The notes beneath the pieces are model-generated. The model had not been told where the DNA came from. It saw only the letters and a program-made list of their open reading frames with translations, and ran no database searches. From Corythoichthys intestinalis (lineage: Eukaryota; Chordata; Actinopteri; Syngnathiformes; Syngnathidae): a stretch of 64,000 nucleotides of DNA. The stretch lies in NCBI RefSeq assembly GCF_030265065.1, contig NC_080410.1:18675898-18739897 (forward strand), written 5' to 3'. A program made the position numbers and the translations under genes. Positions within the stretch are counted from its first letter, which is position 1; each line of letters opens with the position of its first letter. Positions 42,690 to 53,299 of this stretch are shown here, one piece after another.

Positions 42690-44018
42690 TAGGGCTGTCC
42701 CAAACGACTAATTTTCTCCCGATTAGTCAGCCGACTATTTTTACGATTAGTCGACTAATCTTATAAATTAAAAAAATTTTTTTTTTACTAATGTAGCAAT
42801 GAAATTTTTTGTTGACGCTTATCAATTCAAAAAACATATTGGAACACGTAAATTATTTACTTAAGTACAAATAAACACGTAAATAACAATAATAAATCAA
42901 AAAATAAATGAGTTCAAATGCTGATAGAATTAACTAGTGCAAAAGAATGGCATGTAAACAGATTCAGAACACTGACTTCCTTTCCAACAAACACCTCACA
43001 TTAATATTATAGTACTATATATAATAGTATTATGATAATTATAATTATTCATTGCCAATCAGATTTTTCATAAAGAGTGTCATTTTAAAGGTATTTTAGT
43101 GTAGAATCTGAATTTTGAAGTATGTGGGATTAACTCCAGAAATCGCTATTTATATGAAGAACATGACATGTTTTTATTTTGAAATGTTTACCGGAAGTAC
43201 GTTCGCTAAACCGCTAACTTCAGCTTTACACTCAGCAAAAAAGCACTTTTTGTAATTGCAAGTAGTGTCAGTAATAGATTTTTTTGGGGTCATTTTTTCG
43301 TTTGCAAATGTTGTTAACCAGTCATTTTTCTTGTTTGAAGTGTCACCTTTTAACCGCAAATTTGCTTTCACGAGACAACTGCCAATGTTTTATAGCAGGC
43401 TAAAGTAAGTTGCCTTTTTCCCCCATTCACCTCAGTGTAGCAGTGCTAACGTGTTTAATATGGATGTGTTTTCTTATTTTGTATGTCTGAACTTTAATTA
43501 TACAGCTTGTTGATAAGAGAAAGGAACTGGAGCCATCAGCACGCACGCACCAATGTATGCACGCACGCACGGACGTGCGCAGCGATAAAAGGCATCCGTG
43601 AAAATTACCGGTCTCATTTTTATTTGCCGTGCGATAATTGGACTCATTGCATATCGTGACAGGCTTAGCAACTTCAATAAAACATGTCGTTAGTTAGTTA
43701 GATGGACTTACAAACTGGTTGACGGCGCTTTAGGTGTTCATTCTCGGCCGACGTGCAGCCAAGCTTGGCATTGAAGAGGCAGGACAAAACAGTGTACCCT
43801 CCTTTGTTTCTTTGAAATAAGTCAATGTTTTGGACACTCTGGTGCGCTTTTTTGTCTTTGTGCCGCTTTCCCCGCTTGCATGCAGAGCGTCCCACATTCT
43901 GAACTTTCCACGCATATATTTTTTTAACCCTTCATTAACCGTCGACGTGATGTTTTGCTCGTCGACGGATTTACGTCATCGATGACGTCGACTATGTCGA
44001 CTAGTCGGGACAGCTCTA
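42690..44018 (-). mobile_element. hAT transposon with perfect 8-bp duplication and BED-finger remnant
   Basis: The ends are tagggctgtcccaaacgact and, inverted, tagagctgtcccgactagtc (a leading t precedes each within the flank). The sequence atttcgag is exactly duplicated (42682-42689 and 44019-44026). The subterminal regions are full of gtcgac/gattagtcg motifs. On the minus strand at about 43890-43700 a BED-type zinc-finger exon remnant is seen (NIDLFQRNKGGYTVLSC followed by NAKLGC and ENEHLKRRQP), with the second zinc pair incomplete. The rest of the transposase is missing. At 1329 bp it is a deletion derivative. Confidence 0.85.
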
Positions 44019-44934
44019 ATTTCGAGTATTGGATGTCTTCTATAGTGTGTCGGTGTGGGGGTTCGGTTTGTTCCACAAAGCCTCCCTGAGTCATGTAAAG
44101 TGTATTTTCTCTTTTACCTGTGAAATACTTATAATATTGCCGGTATATTAATAAGCATCCATTCATTTTCTCGAGCTAGCCTGGGAAAATATAGTGCTCT
44201 CGTTTTATCCCATAATTCTGCTGAAAATAAGTGAACAGCCAATGGTAAGTAGAAAATCATCCCATGAAACAATTTATTGCACCAATAAAAAAATATATAT
44301 TTTTGTACCGTTCTGTGATATTTTTTATATAAGGCAGATTCATTGTGTTACCATTGTATTGCGTTGTGGTGTTAAAATACAGCATTATTCAAACTCATTT
44401 ACAGCAATGTACTGCACATCCAATCCATTCTGGGAGGAAGGTGGAAGTGATCCTTCACTGCCAGCACTCCCAGTTGCATCAGGATGTGCATCCAGGATCC
44501 AGCATAAAATTATGCCAAGCAAATAATGCAACCTTTGACAAGGCAAAAGTCACTAGAACATTATTATTTGTGTATGCAAACATCTAATATTAAACATTAC
44601 AATAAAATGCACCAACCTAAACTATACTCATCACCCCTTGCTTAGTGAATAAACACCAAACTACTGTGTGAGGGAAAAAAAAAAACAGTACGGCAGTACA
44701 CAAGAGAAGCGCTTATCACATGCCTTAAACAATGATTAACTCACATTTGCCAATTATGTCCTTTGTCTGTGTGCATAGAAAAGTCTTTTAGTTCGGCCAA
44801 CCTCATGCAGCGCATGACACTTCAGGCATGTCGACTGCTATATTTATACTAAAATGGACATTGTCATGTTTGCAATAGCCTTGTAATAGCCTACACTAAA
44901 CAAAGCACATGACATGGCATTCCTTTTAAAGTAC

Positions 44935-45060
44935 AGTGGAACCTTGACTTATGAGTGCTCCAAGTTAAAAGCTAAATGGTGAATGGTGTTATACTTGTAT
45001 AGCGCTTTTCCACCTTTCAAGGCGCTCAAAGCACTTTAAAACTGCGTTAAGAGCCATTGC
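44935..45060 (+). repeat. MITE end and LINE-like tail fragment
   Basis: The motif acagtggaaccttgacttat with gagtgctcc resembles the pogo-like terminal repeat at 49237. It is followed by ttatacttgtatagcgcttt with tccacctttcaaggcgctca and aagcactttaaaac, a common teleost L2-type 3' fragment. Confidence 0.4.
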
Positions 45061-45339
45061 TTGTTTATTCATTTTATGCCAGGTTATACCAGTTAAAATA
45101 TGAGAAATGAGCGCTTATCTAGTCAACTGAAAATTAAAGGGGTTTTTCTATAGTTCTATTATGAAGTTAATACTATTTATTTGGAGGCTGACAACACAAA
45201 TTGAGAGAAAAAATGTACTTAAGACAGGTTTCGTCCTTTATTTATGTTTCTTTTGTTGAACATTTAACTTTTTTTACACCCTTTTTGGAGCAACTATTTC
45301 TATGTGATTCAAAAATAAACAAAGTTAAACCCAAAAAAG

Positions 45340-45425
45340 ACCTGGCAACCACATATGTGGACATTACATTTTGTAGTCTACATAACCCAAAAAATGATGT
45401 CCACATATGTGGACACCAGATTAAA
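45340..45425. repeat. REP-2 palindromic repeat, reference copy
   Basis: An uninterrupted ~86-bp palindrome: agacctggcaaccacatatg with tggacattacattttg at the left, and caaaaaatgatgtccacata with tgtggacaccagatt at the right, separated by tagtctacataaccc. The tip gtccacatatgtggac is itself palindromic. Other copies: 11930, 27979, 31650, 33780, 57867. Confidence 0.65.
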
Positions 45426-45544
45426 TTATAATTATTTTAGTTTTTTATTCATATGTAGTAATATGTTTATATTTTATTAATGGATAAAAAATGCAAATTC
45501 AAATTTTATTTAAAAAAATAAAATAAAAAAAAATTGTTGTTCAT

Positions 45545-45665
45545 CTTGTTGTGCTCTGCAATTGGCTGGCAAACGATTCAGGGTGTACCCCGCCTACTGC
45601 CCATAGTTAGCTGGGATTGGCTCCAGCTCCCCTGTGACCCTCATGAGGATAAGTGGCTCGGAAAA
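45545..45665 (-). repeat. Dispersed teleost repeat (ctggagcc type), minus strand
   Basis: The sequence ctgcaattggctggcaaacg with attcagggtgtaccccgcct and gattggctccagctcccctg with tgaccctcatgaggataag is the inverse of the repeat at 10905-11050 and better preserved. Confidence 0.6.
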
Positions 45666-45736
45666 TTAATGAAAACTTCATAAAAACAAAAATATACAGT
45701 AGTTATTGGCCCCAATGATTTTTTTTCATAGTATTT

Positions 45737-45868
45737 AACCCACTGCCTGTCATTGACAACAATATACGTCCAATTCACTTAAACCAGTGTTTCAACGTAA
45801 CTGGGAAATGTTAATGAATGAATTCACACCTCTCAATCAAAAAGGATTGGACGTCTAGAGCTGTCAAT
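45737..45868. repeat. REP-1 copy interrupted by the THAP element
   Basis: Left arm taacccactgcctgtcattg with acaacaatatacgtccaatt; right part aaaaaggattggacgtctag with agctgtcaat. The copy continues after 47250 as agctgccaatgagctcaa. Confidence 0.65.
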
Positions 45869-46002
45869 AGACCCCACTCACATGACGTCACAACCACGCC
45901 TCTGCGCCATATTGTCCGTCAGCTCGTCGTGTTTACGCATTACCGCTACGTAAATTCCTCCTATTATGGTGTGTTTTTCTGCTTGTTAACATTAATAATC
46001 AA

Positions 46003-46186
46003 AATGTTGAAGGCGTGTGTGGCGGTTGGTGGCAGTAACAGAGAAGATAGACGGAGAGACTTGAAGTTCTACTGTATTCCGAGAGACCCGGAGATGAGAG
46101 CGAGATGGACTGCTGCAATTCAACGACAAAACTGGGCACCAAACGATCACCACAGATTAAGTAGTCGTCATTTTATATCTGGTAAG
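46003..46186 (+). pseudogene. THAP-domain exon relic
   Basis: The frame MLKACVAVGGSNREDRRRDL continues KFYCIPRDPEMRARWTAAIQ and ends HRLSSRHFISG at a splice donor, gg|taag context (tctggtaagat). The F-x-x-IP, the central W and the C-terminal HF are THAP hallmarks. Two of the four zinc ligands appear replaced: the second Cys reads Gly (AVGGSN) and the Cys before HF reads Ser (SSRHF). The length of ~60 residues matches the start of a THAP finger encoded by one exon. Confidence 0.75.
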
Positions 46187-46376
46187 ATGCATTTAATATA
46201 TATTTAGAGGGTTTTTGGGCTGACAACCACAATTAAGATCATTGCGAGGCTAATCGCCGACAACATACAGTTTCAAATTCAAGATGCTTATTTCTTCCAC
46301 CATCATTATTTTTTGAATAATATTTAGCTGGTAACAAGTGAAAGAAGCTGGCCTCGTCTACGGATCATCAGTTAAA

Positions 46377-46905
46377 CAGGGGTGTCTAAACTTTTTGCAA
46401 AGGGGGCCCGATTTGGTGTGGTAAAAATGTGGGGCTACCTGGGCTGATTTACGTAGAACAATACATTTAAAGAAGTTTTAGCAAGCCCTCCTGTGTGTCA
46501 CATTTGCTTTTTTCTTTTTTAATTCATAATTTCAACAATCTCACCTTTGTGGCGTTCTCTTTCGACCCTCGGGCTCTTGCGAAATACTGCTGCTGTGAAA
46601 TTAAATTAGCTTCAAGTTGCTTTAATTTCTCGTTGCGTATCTTCCGTCTTGTCGTACATGTCAGCGTGTCTTGTTTGGTAATATCGCCTCACATTGAACT
46701 CTTTGAAAATAGCGACTGTCTCTTTGTAAATGAGGCGGACACAGTTGTTGCGTATTTTATTGAAGAAATAGTCCAATATCCACCTATCCTTGAAGCTTCG
46801 GCCATCGCAGTCAACTTTTTCTTTATTGATTGTCGCCATTTTAGAAAATTGGAAGTAAAGGGTCTCACGGAGTAATGTTGCTTAGCGTGCTGCTCTTAAA
46901 GTGTT
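46377..46905 (-). mobile_element. hAT transposon fragment, GTF2IRD2/ZBED-like type, copy 3 (truncated)
   Basis: The left end caggggtgtctaaacttttt is intact. The body matches the minus-strand orientation of copies 27110 and 37217, including the N-terminal transposase remnant RNNCVRLIYKETVAIFKEFN with VRRYYQTRHADMYD. The right end is missing beyond about 46905. It is nested in the THAP element. Confidence 0.8.
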
Positions 46906-47149
46906 TCAAACTTTTGTGAGAATAGGCTGAGTTTCTGCGGACAAGATAGTTGTTGATATCAGGGTAGCAGATGTCAGGCAGAGACGGCGAAGACAGCTGG
47001 TCGAAAAATATCGATTTAGGCATCAAATATGGATCTGGTGAATGGGTAGACTGAAGCTTTTCCACATAACGCCTTTTATGCAACGCATCCAATGAGTTTA
47101 CAGCGTCTGAAAGCACCGGGGCTTCCATGACTTGCACTATAAATTGCAC
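46906..47149 (-). pseudogene. Second-gene relic of the THAP element
   Basis: A minus-strand open frame reads MQFIVQVMEAPVLSDAVNSL and then KRRYVEKLQ, DPYLMPKSIFFDQLSSPSLP and DICYPDINNYLVRRNSAYS with HKSLKHFKS. The YPDIxNYLv...s.Y....LK..KS pattern resembles the N-terminal part of uncharacterised fish proteins that, as I recall, may carry a YqaJ-like nuclease domain downstream. Only this N-terminal part is present, cut by the nested hAT. Confidence 0.5.
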
Positions 47150-47269
47150 GACAAATTGAAACCATTGAGAATACGGCTAAAATATGACGGACAATATGGT
47201 GGCCGGATACAGCGACACGTCATTGTGTGACGTTGGTGAGTGGGGTCTATAGCTGCCAATGAGCTCAAT

Positions 47270-47432
47270 TCGTGCCCAAAAAAGGGTGAAGTTTGTTATA
47301 CGCTTTGTCTTTTTTCATATTGTCTCGTGAAAAAAGTAGGAGTGCGGGAGGGGTGTGTCGGCAAAAAAATCGTAATTCACATTTTGGGTGAAAAAAAAAA
47401 AATCTTTTTTTGGCCAGATCGCCCAACCCTAA
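47270..47432 (-). repeat. hAT-type terminal fragment
   Basis: On the minus strand it begins ttagggttgggcgatctggc followed by an A/T-rich subterminal stretch with cccaaaatgtgaattacgat. Only one end is visible. Confidence 0.4.
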
Positions 47433-48472
47433 CACCAGTGAGTCTTGAGCAAATGCTTCTCAAATTGAGCTTGTCGAATGCACCATTCCCTGTAAAATAG
47501 CATGTTCATCAAAAAGCAGAGGCATGCCTTATGTTCGGAGGAGCCCCACCGCCTCTTATTGTCTGGCAGCAGTGCACATTCCGGGGCCACGACGATCGTG
47601 TGCTGCATGAGTCTGAATAATTCACGCACATTCTTCACCTGGCAAGCTGTTTCGCGCACAGCCCCCATGGGAGGATGCAACACGGATGCTCCTCACTGCG
47701 GCTGACAGCCCGGGTAGGAGATCCACTCCCACGTCCACATTTGACCTTGTTCCACATGACTATCCTGCCGTTGTCAGCAACTCGCCACCCGTGACATATC
47801 GACTAAACATAAATAATAGCGGTTCAATTTCCTCTGCTTCGTTGGAAATCCAACCTCGTCGCCGACTAAGCCATTGCTGCACCGCACCAGTGTCTCTGCC
47901 GCGCATGAGTCCAAACAATCAGCCAGCCAAATCTTATGAAAGTCTTAGAGGAGAAATGGAGAAATGAATGCTGATTCACGGTTGGCTTTTCATCATGACA
48001 GGCACACAGACGCGTCAAATTTGATCATTTATAACGCCGATTGTAATTGTTCTCTCTGGCGCACCTGCTATGTGCATTAGATTAGCGTAATTTTTGAAAA
48101 CTAATATTTGTTTGGCAGGTGGTTTGACTGCATATTTAAAAGAATTGCGGGCAATGGCGAGATAATTAGGCAGCGGTTGTCTGCACTAACATAACTAGAT
48201 AACCGACTGGTTTCTCCACGCTCTGTTAGGCGTAAAACGAGTTTCCCCACGGCACCCGCTTCCAAACCAGTCCATTTTCAGAGAAAAAAAAGTAGTTATT
48301 TTCTCTCGCCTTCGTGTGGTCATGCTGTTGCTGCAGCCACAGGCTAGCCAGGGAGGCTCGTAGCCTAAGATTTATACGGTAAAACAGATCTTATCTGACG
48401 GAGAACAACCACATGCGAGCTTGCACGTATTGTATATGACGTTGGAGGAGTAAAGGGCTTCGTTACCTTTTA
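47433..48472. other. CpG-richer region without a recognised gene
   Basis: This interval is clearly richer in CpG than the surrounding introns (cgacgatcgtg, ccgcgcatg, cgtcgccgac). A 93-residue plus-strand frame at 47686-47967 has no recognised domain and its opposite frame is equally open, so I do not call it a gene. It may belong to a promoter-associated CpG island. Confidence 0.4.
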
Positions 48473-48700
48473 TCCGTCGCATAAGTGTGTGAAGGTCGGA
48501 TAGGCTCCTGTATAGCCGCCGTCTTGTCCACTTTCTTACAACTTGACGGCTGCTAGCAAGTCGGCTAAACTACAAGCTTGCGAGCTCGCCTTTGCGCCTC
48601 AAGCAGAGGGTTAAAAAAAATAAAAATAAAAAAACCCCTACTCTGCCACGTAAACAAGTCAGCGCCACCATTACAACATGGTAGTACAGATTATTTTTTA
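48473..48700 (-). promoter_or_regulatory. tlcd4: Candidate untranslated exon 1 and promoter of tlcd4
   Basis: On the minus strand, a CpG-rich segment (agacggcggctatacaggag) leads to gacggataaaag|gtaacg at 48473, an acceptable splice donor. This is the first credible untranslated exon upstream of the tlcd4 coding start. Nothing in the sequence proves its use. Confidence 0.3.
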
Positions 48701-49236
48701 TTTTCCCATTTTTGTCTTCTCTGCATAAATTTCCAAACGACTTCGGTTTGAAAAGTTAAAACTCGCTTTATTTTGTTGACAGGGAGGACTGACGTATGAT
48801 GTCACAAAGTATCCGCCCCTCCGTCGTGCACACTCCCCTTGCAAAGGAGACGCCCTCGAGGAACAAAGACCATTATAAATCTTTGATTCAATAACAACTC
48901 CACTATGGCATATAAATAACTAATTCCCTGATATTGTCGAAGATAAACGTCAAATTCATCGAAAAAAGGATGAATGCCCGTTTGATTGCAGTGCCGCCGC
49001 ACTATATAAGCAAATAACGCACTGGGTGATGGCCCCCAGTGGTGCCATGCAATGCTATTCTTCAGACAAGTACCTAAATAAGTAATGAATAAATCATTTA
49101 ACATTTCATTCGTACGGAAGGCCATACATTCGCCTTCCTCTATAAGTCATTTGAAATACAGTGTTTTTAATTATATATTGGCTTTTCTCTTTCTATTTAA
49201 CAATTCAACTTTAAAATAGCTGTATTATAATTAATA

Positions 49237-50078
49237 CAGTGGTACCTCTACATACGATCGCTTCGACACACGAACTTTTCGACATCCGACGTAAAATTTG
49301 ACTCGCCATTTGTTTCTACATCCGACAACATGCTCGAAATACGACGACAATGGCAGCACCGCAGACGAATGCACGGCGGATTTTCTTGTGTGACAAATCA
49401 ACACTGGTTTCAGAAAAGGTTGGTACAGGTGGTGAAACAAGGAAAAAGTTGACGCTTACCTTCTAAATGAAGATGCAAATGACAGAAAAATATGAGCGTA
49501 GGGTGGGCATCCGTGAAATGGCTCAACAATACATCTCCACGGTCCTCCTCCGACCATCGTTCGCCAGTCTTTATAAGTTAAGCTGACAATTCTTATTGTG
49601 GTAACATCTCCAGAGAAATCGCCAACTTCGCCACGTTTTTATCATTTATTTCACAACTTATTCAAAACAAAAACACCTTCTGTCTGCTGCAATTGACGGT
49701 GTTCTCAAGAAAACATTCAAAGTGAAAGTGAAAGTCAAGTTCACCGTCTCTCTGGCAGTCAGCCCCGCGGTGCGTTCTGGGTCAGCAAAAAACGTCCGCC
49801 ACATTAGAACCCGATTCGTTACATTAATACAGGAATTATTATTATTATTATTATTATTCCGATTTTGATTTATAATTTATTTGTTTTGCTATGTATAATT
49901 GCCATTTGTAATAGTACCAGCAGTATTTTTTAAGGATTTAGTGAAGGTTTTTGGGCTGTGGAACGAATTAATGGAATTATAATGTATTCCTATGGGAAAA
50001 TCCTGCTCGACATACGACCATTTCGACTTACAAACAAGGTCCTGGAACGGATTAACTTCGTATGTAGAGGTACCACTG
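49237..50078. mobile_element. pogo/Tigger-like MITE, TA-flanked
   Basis: The ends cagtggtacctctacatacg and cgtatgtagaggtaccactg are perfect inverted repeats with TA on both sides (49235-49236, 50079-50080). Subterminal regions carry cgacacacgaacttttcgac and cgacatacgaccatttcgac. At 842 bp there is no transposase frame. The end sequence is like those of Tigger/pogo-type non-autonomous elements. Confidence 0.85.
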
Positions 50079-50297
50079 TACTGTTACTGTCTCTTAGCAA
50101 ATAATGTTTTTTTTTTTTTTTTTTTGGTGGCCGTGAACTGACTATAGTCAAAGCAAAAATACAGTGGTGTATGCAGTGATTAGTAATAAAAACAGTCAAA
50201 GAAATAATATTTTTTGTGACTGTGTGCTAGTTTTGGGGTGGGAGAACAATTAGACTTTCAATTTAGGGCACCTGAAAGGGTTGCAGTGGCCCGGTCT

Positions 50298-50388
50298 CAG
50301 TGTCATTGATGACACTTAGACGTTAACCCCTTCCAGTTAAAATAGATTGGACGTCTAGAGCTGTCAATGGCAGCCAGGGAGTTAAAAT
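50298..50388. repeat. REP-1 hairpin MITE, short form
   Basis: The left arm ctcagtgtcattgatgacac with ttagacgtt and the right arm aatagattggacgtctagag with ctgtcaatggcagccaggga and gttaa are fused with most of the central hairpin missing. Confidence 0.6.
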
Positions 50389-51456
50389 AAATAAATAAAT
50401 AAATTTATTAAATGTATCATATTTATGATCAGCCCTAATCGGGAAATTTAACTTGCAGTCTGCTGTTCATTTACATTGCACACCACAGTGAACCACAAAA
50501 AATGCCAGCATGCAAGGAAGGACGAAAGGAAAAAGTGTGCCATCCCTTGAACTAAGGATGGTAGGGTCAGAAGCCAGGAAGCCAACTATTTTGCTTACAA
50601 TAGATAGACTATAGGGACATGTCCATTTGTCCACAGCAGCATTCAAAGTCCAAGTCCTGACAGATGATATTTGTACGATGAGAACAGCATTCAATTTGTT
50701 AACTGGTAGAATAAATCTCTTGGAAATACAACTAGAAAAATAATTCTGCTCTGAAATTACATTCTCATATTACTGACTCGGTTTAGGGTTAATCATAAAA
50801 TAATCATCTGATTAAAGTGCATGATTGAGTGAGAGAGTTTGCAACTACTGTAGTCATATTGATTAAATCAGCGTCTGATAGGACAGCCAAACAAGAAACA
50901 ACTAAATGCAGAATAACTTCCTTTCTCCTGTCACAACAATATGTTAAATATTTATTTATTCACTCATGCAAATAGATAAAGACTGCAGAAAAATGTAACC
51001 ATCACGGTATCACCGCACAGAGGCCTCTCAAAACAAACCAGAATGTGATAATGTCAAAAAACAAACACTTCAGTCTTGTTCTCCTGGTTGCTCGTGAGCA
51101 ATAAGCCACTTGGTCCACATTAGTATTACCTATTGTGAGTTACTGCCGCAGCGCTGCTATGAACTTTGCATTTACAGTTTATTTTTTATTGTTGTTTTGT
51201 TTGTTGTATTTTGTATTTATTATATGTGTATTATTTACAGTTTTTGATAAGTTATTATGAATACCGGGTATTAAAACATGCCATTGCAAATGCATACATG
51301 CAATTCAATGCCTATGAAGTGCCCAGTGAATTATATTCCAATTTTTAAATAGGCTACAGACTGTGAAAGAATAATTAGAGATGAGCCTTGAACTCTGAAG
51401 AATAATGAAACATGATGACAAAATTAGGATAGTAGACTTCAGCAATTTGCAATGTG
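50389..51456. other. Spacer without recognised gene
   Basis: An (aaat)n microsatellite lies at 50385-50410. No exon, RNA gene or named element is recognised in the remainder. Confidence 0.5.
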
Positions 51457-52885
51457 GTGGTATATTAGGAAATTATGCCTACAGTATGTTATGCAAAGCA
51501 TCTCAGTCACAGATTGAATATACGTATCTATGTATAGACTAGTTTCCTGAGCAAAATATGGGCGGCGCCATCTTGGAAAATGTCAGGCTCTGAACTTCTG
51601 GTTTAGAAAGAACAACATGAATTGTGGTTGAAGTAAGGAGTGTGTTTACAAATTTAAAACTGCAAAATCAAAGCAGAGGAACCCACGGAATCTCCAAAAA
51701 TGGATTCAGCATGACGTAGATGACATTCCGAGACTTTCTGCGCGGTGCGTGATCTCCTGGAAGCGCGTATATCTATGTGGTTGGAAGTGGAATGTTTTCA
51801 TCAGCGACCAGCTTGTAGCTACAACGCGCCAGTGTGGATCTACCTCACCATACGCCTTGAATCGAAACCAGCTGCAGACAAGAAGTTAAGAATGTGATTT
51901 AAACCTAAGGATATTCATAAAAGATTGTATGATTTTTCTTATTACTTCATTGATCATTGGTGGCCAAAATTATAACAACCTGTCAGCCTGTGTTGACGTG
52001 AGGTTGAGATTGATATGTCGGCCACTTGAGTGACCAAAAATTACAAATTATATTACATTTGCCGAATGCAGAAGGGCTGACACGGATTTTGTTGTTACAA
52101 GGAAATACTACAAGGAATGTACATATAAATGAAAATACTATGTCATTCTTTTTATTGCAGATATTGATCGCAAGAAAACATTTGGACAACATGATTCCAT
52201 TTCTTGTTTTATTTAAAACGATTGGGGCATGTGCAAAACAGGTCAATAAATCACAATTTATAAAATTGTTAGAAAAATAGCATACGAGAATGTGATATCA
52301 GACAGCAGAGCTCTGGAGCGGCTTGAGAGCCTCACCGAACTTACACCCGACATTACACAGACTGTCGACGGCCTCTAGAGCCGCTGTCCTTGGTAATTCC
52401 AACTCCAATAGCGTATCTTAAAGTTGCTGCAGTTAAAAAGCCCTTAGTTGGATTCGGGATCGAGCTGACGGTCCACCACGAAGCGAGCTGTCCCAGCATC
52501 TTGGCCACCCCGGGTAGAACGCACGTAGTCTCGATACATGTCCATCAACATACAGTAAGTGTTGATGTGAGGCACATCAACTTGGCTTCCCATGCCTAAC
52601 AGTGTTTTCCACCTGTAAACAAACGAACAAAAAACTTGTAACACTTGCACTTATGCGTTGACATAATTGTGCCATCTACACGTACTGATTAGCAACAGGC
52701 TAGCATCCACAGCAGTACAATAGGTGTTGTAAATAAAATTAAAGATCATCACAATTGCAATCATCATTATAATAACAATATTTAATGTATGTTACTCCAG
52801 CTCCACTGTTGTTTTGGATGGAGAAATTCTAAGACGGAAGTTGCAAGCAGACATAAGGAAGTAAAGCGGAAGTACCTCGGTAACT
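51457..52885. repeat. Unclassified ~1.5-kb repeat, copy B
   Basis: Paralogue of copy A (8815-10385). It lacks the Tc1 MITE and so shows the empty site near 51530. A segment at 52262-52445 (gacagcagagctctggagcg and onward, including plus-strand SDSRALERLESLTELTPDIT before a stop near 52377) is present here and absent from copy A. Near 52885 both copies end at gcggaagtacctcgg. Confidence 0.5.
52444..52612 (-). pseudogene. Conserved exon of the 1.5-kb repeat
   Basis: After an acceptor-like tcgtttacag the minus strand reads GWKTLLGMGSQVDVPHINTY (with the first base shared with the intron side), then CMLMDMYRDYVRSTRGGQDA and GTARFVVDRQLDPESN. The equivalent in copy A keeps WKTLLGKGRQLDVPHNNTYC and IDIYRDY despite base changes, so the protein sequence is better conserved than chance. 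The family is unrecognised. Confidence 0.45.
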
Positions 52886-53299
52886 TGTCCGTAACAAAAA
52901 TTATGTAAATATTGAAAATAATCACTGAAAGTTTTCACTTGACTGACCTATTTGGGCAGGAAGAGCAAATTCTATTCCCAGTCACAGTGTAAATGTAAGT
53001 GTGAATGATTGGATTTACTTTATGTGTACCTCACTGTATATCTGTGTCGAGATTGACTGGTGACCAGTCCACGCTGTAGTCATGCTTTTCATCTAGGTTT
53101 TGTCCATATTTTTTTGTTTCCCTATTTAAAGTCAATGTTCCATGGTTGAGAGAGAATGGGGGCTATTCACCCAGGGCACCATTCGGACCAGGACCACCTC
53201 TGGGTGCACTAAAGGCCTTCTTTGTTGTAATCGTGATTGATTGGCTGACAGATAAAATCGGACTAGAATCCCCATAGACCATGATGTACGTATATGACA

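Larger units (their letters stand above)
45869..47248. mobile_element. 1.38-kb inverted-repeat element with THAP and second-gene relics
   Basis: The ends are agaccccactcacatgacgt with cac and, inverted, agaccccactcaccaacgtc with ac. Near both ends lies catattgtccgtc. It interrupts REP-1; comparison with intact REP-1 copies suggests a short (2-bp, AT) duplication at most. A THAP exon reads inward from the left end on the plus strand, and a different coding fragment reads inward from the right end on the minus strand. A hAT fragment is nested between them. I do not know a family name for this element. Confidence 0.7.
41225..48472 (-). other. tlcd4: Candidate tlcd4 intron 1 (5' UTR intron)
   Basis: The first coding exon begins with a splice acceptor after only 7 bases of 5' UTR, so at least one untranslated exon must lie to the right. 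This interval is filled with the repeats listed separately. The region 41225-41999 shows only a short hAT-end-like fragment at 41428-41475 (aggtgcacgataattatcgg). Confidence 0.45.

Noticed and set aside
47686-47967. 93-residue plus-strand frame in the CpG-rich region
   Set aside because: There is no recognised domain, and the neighbouring opposite frame is equally open; chance opening in CpG-rich DNA is the simpler reading.
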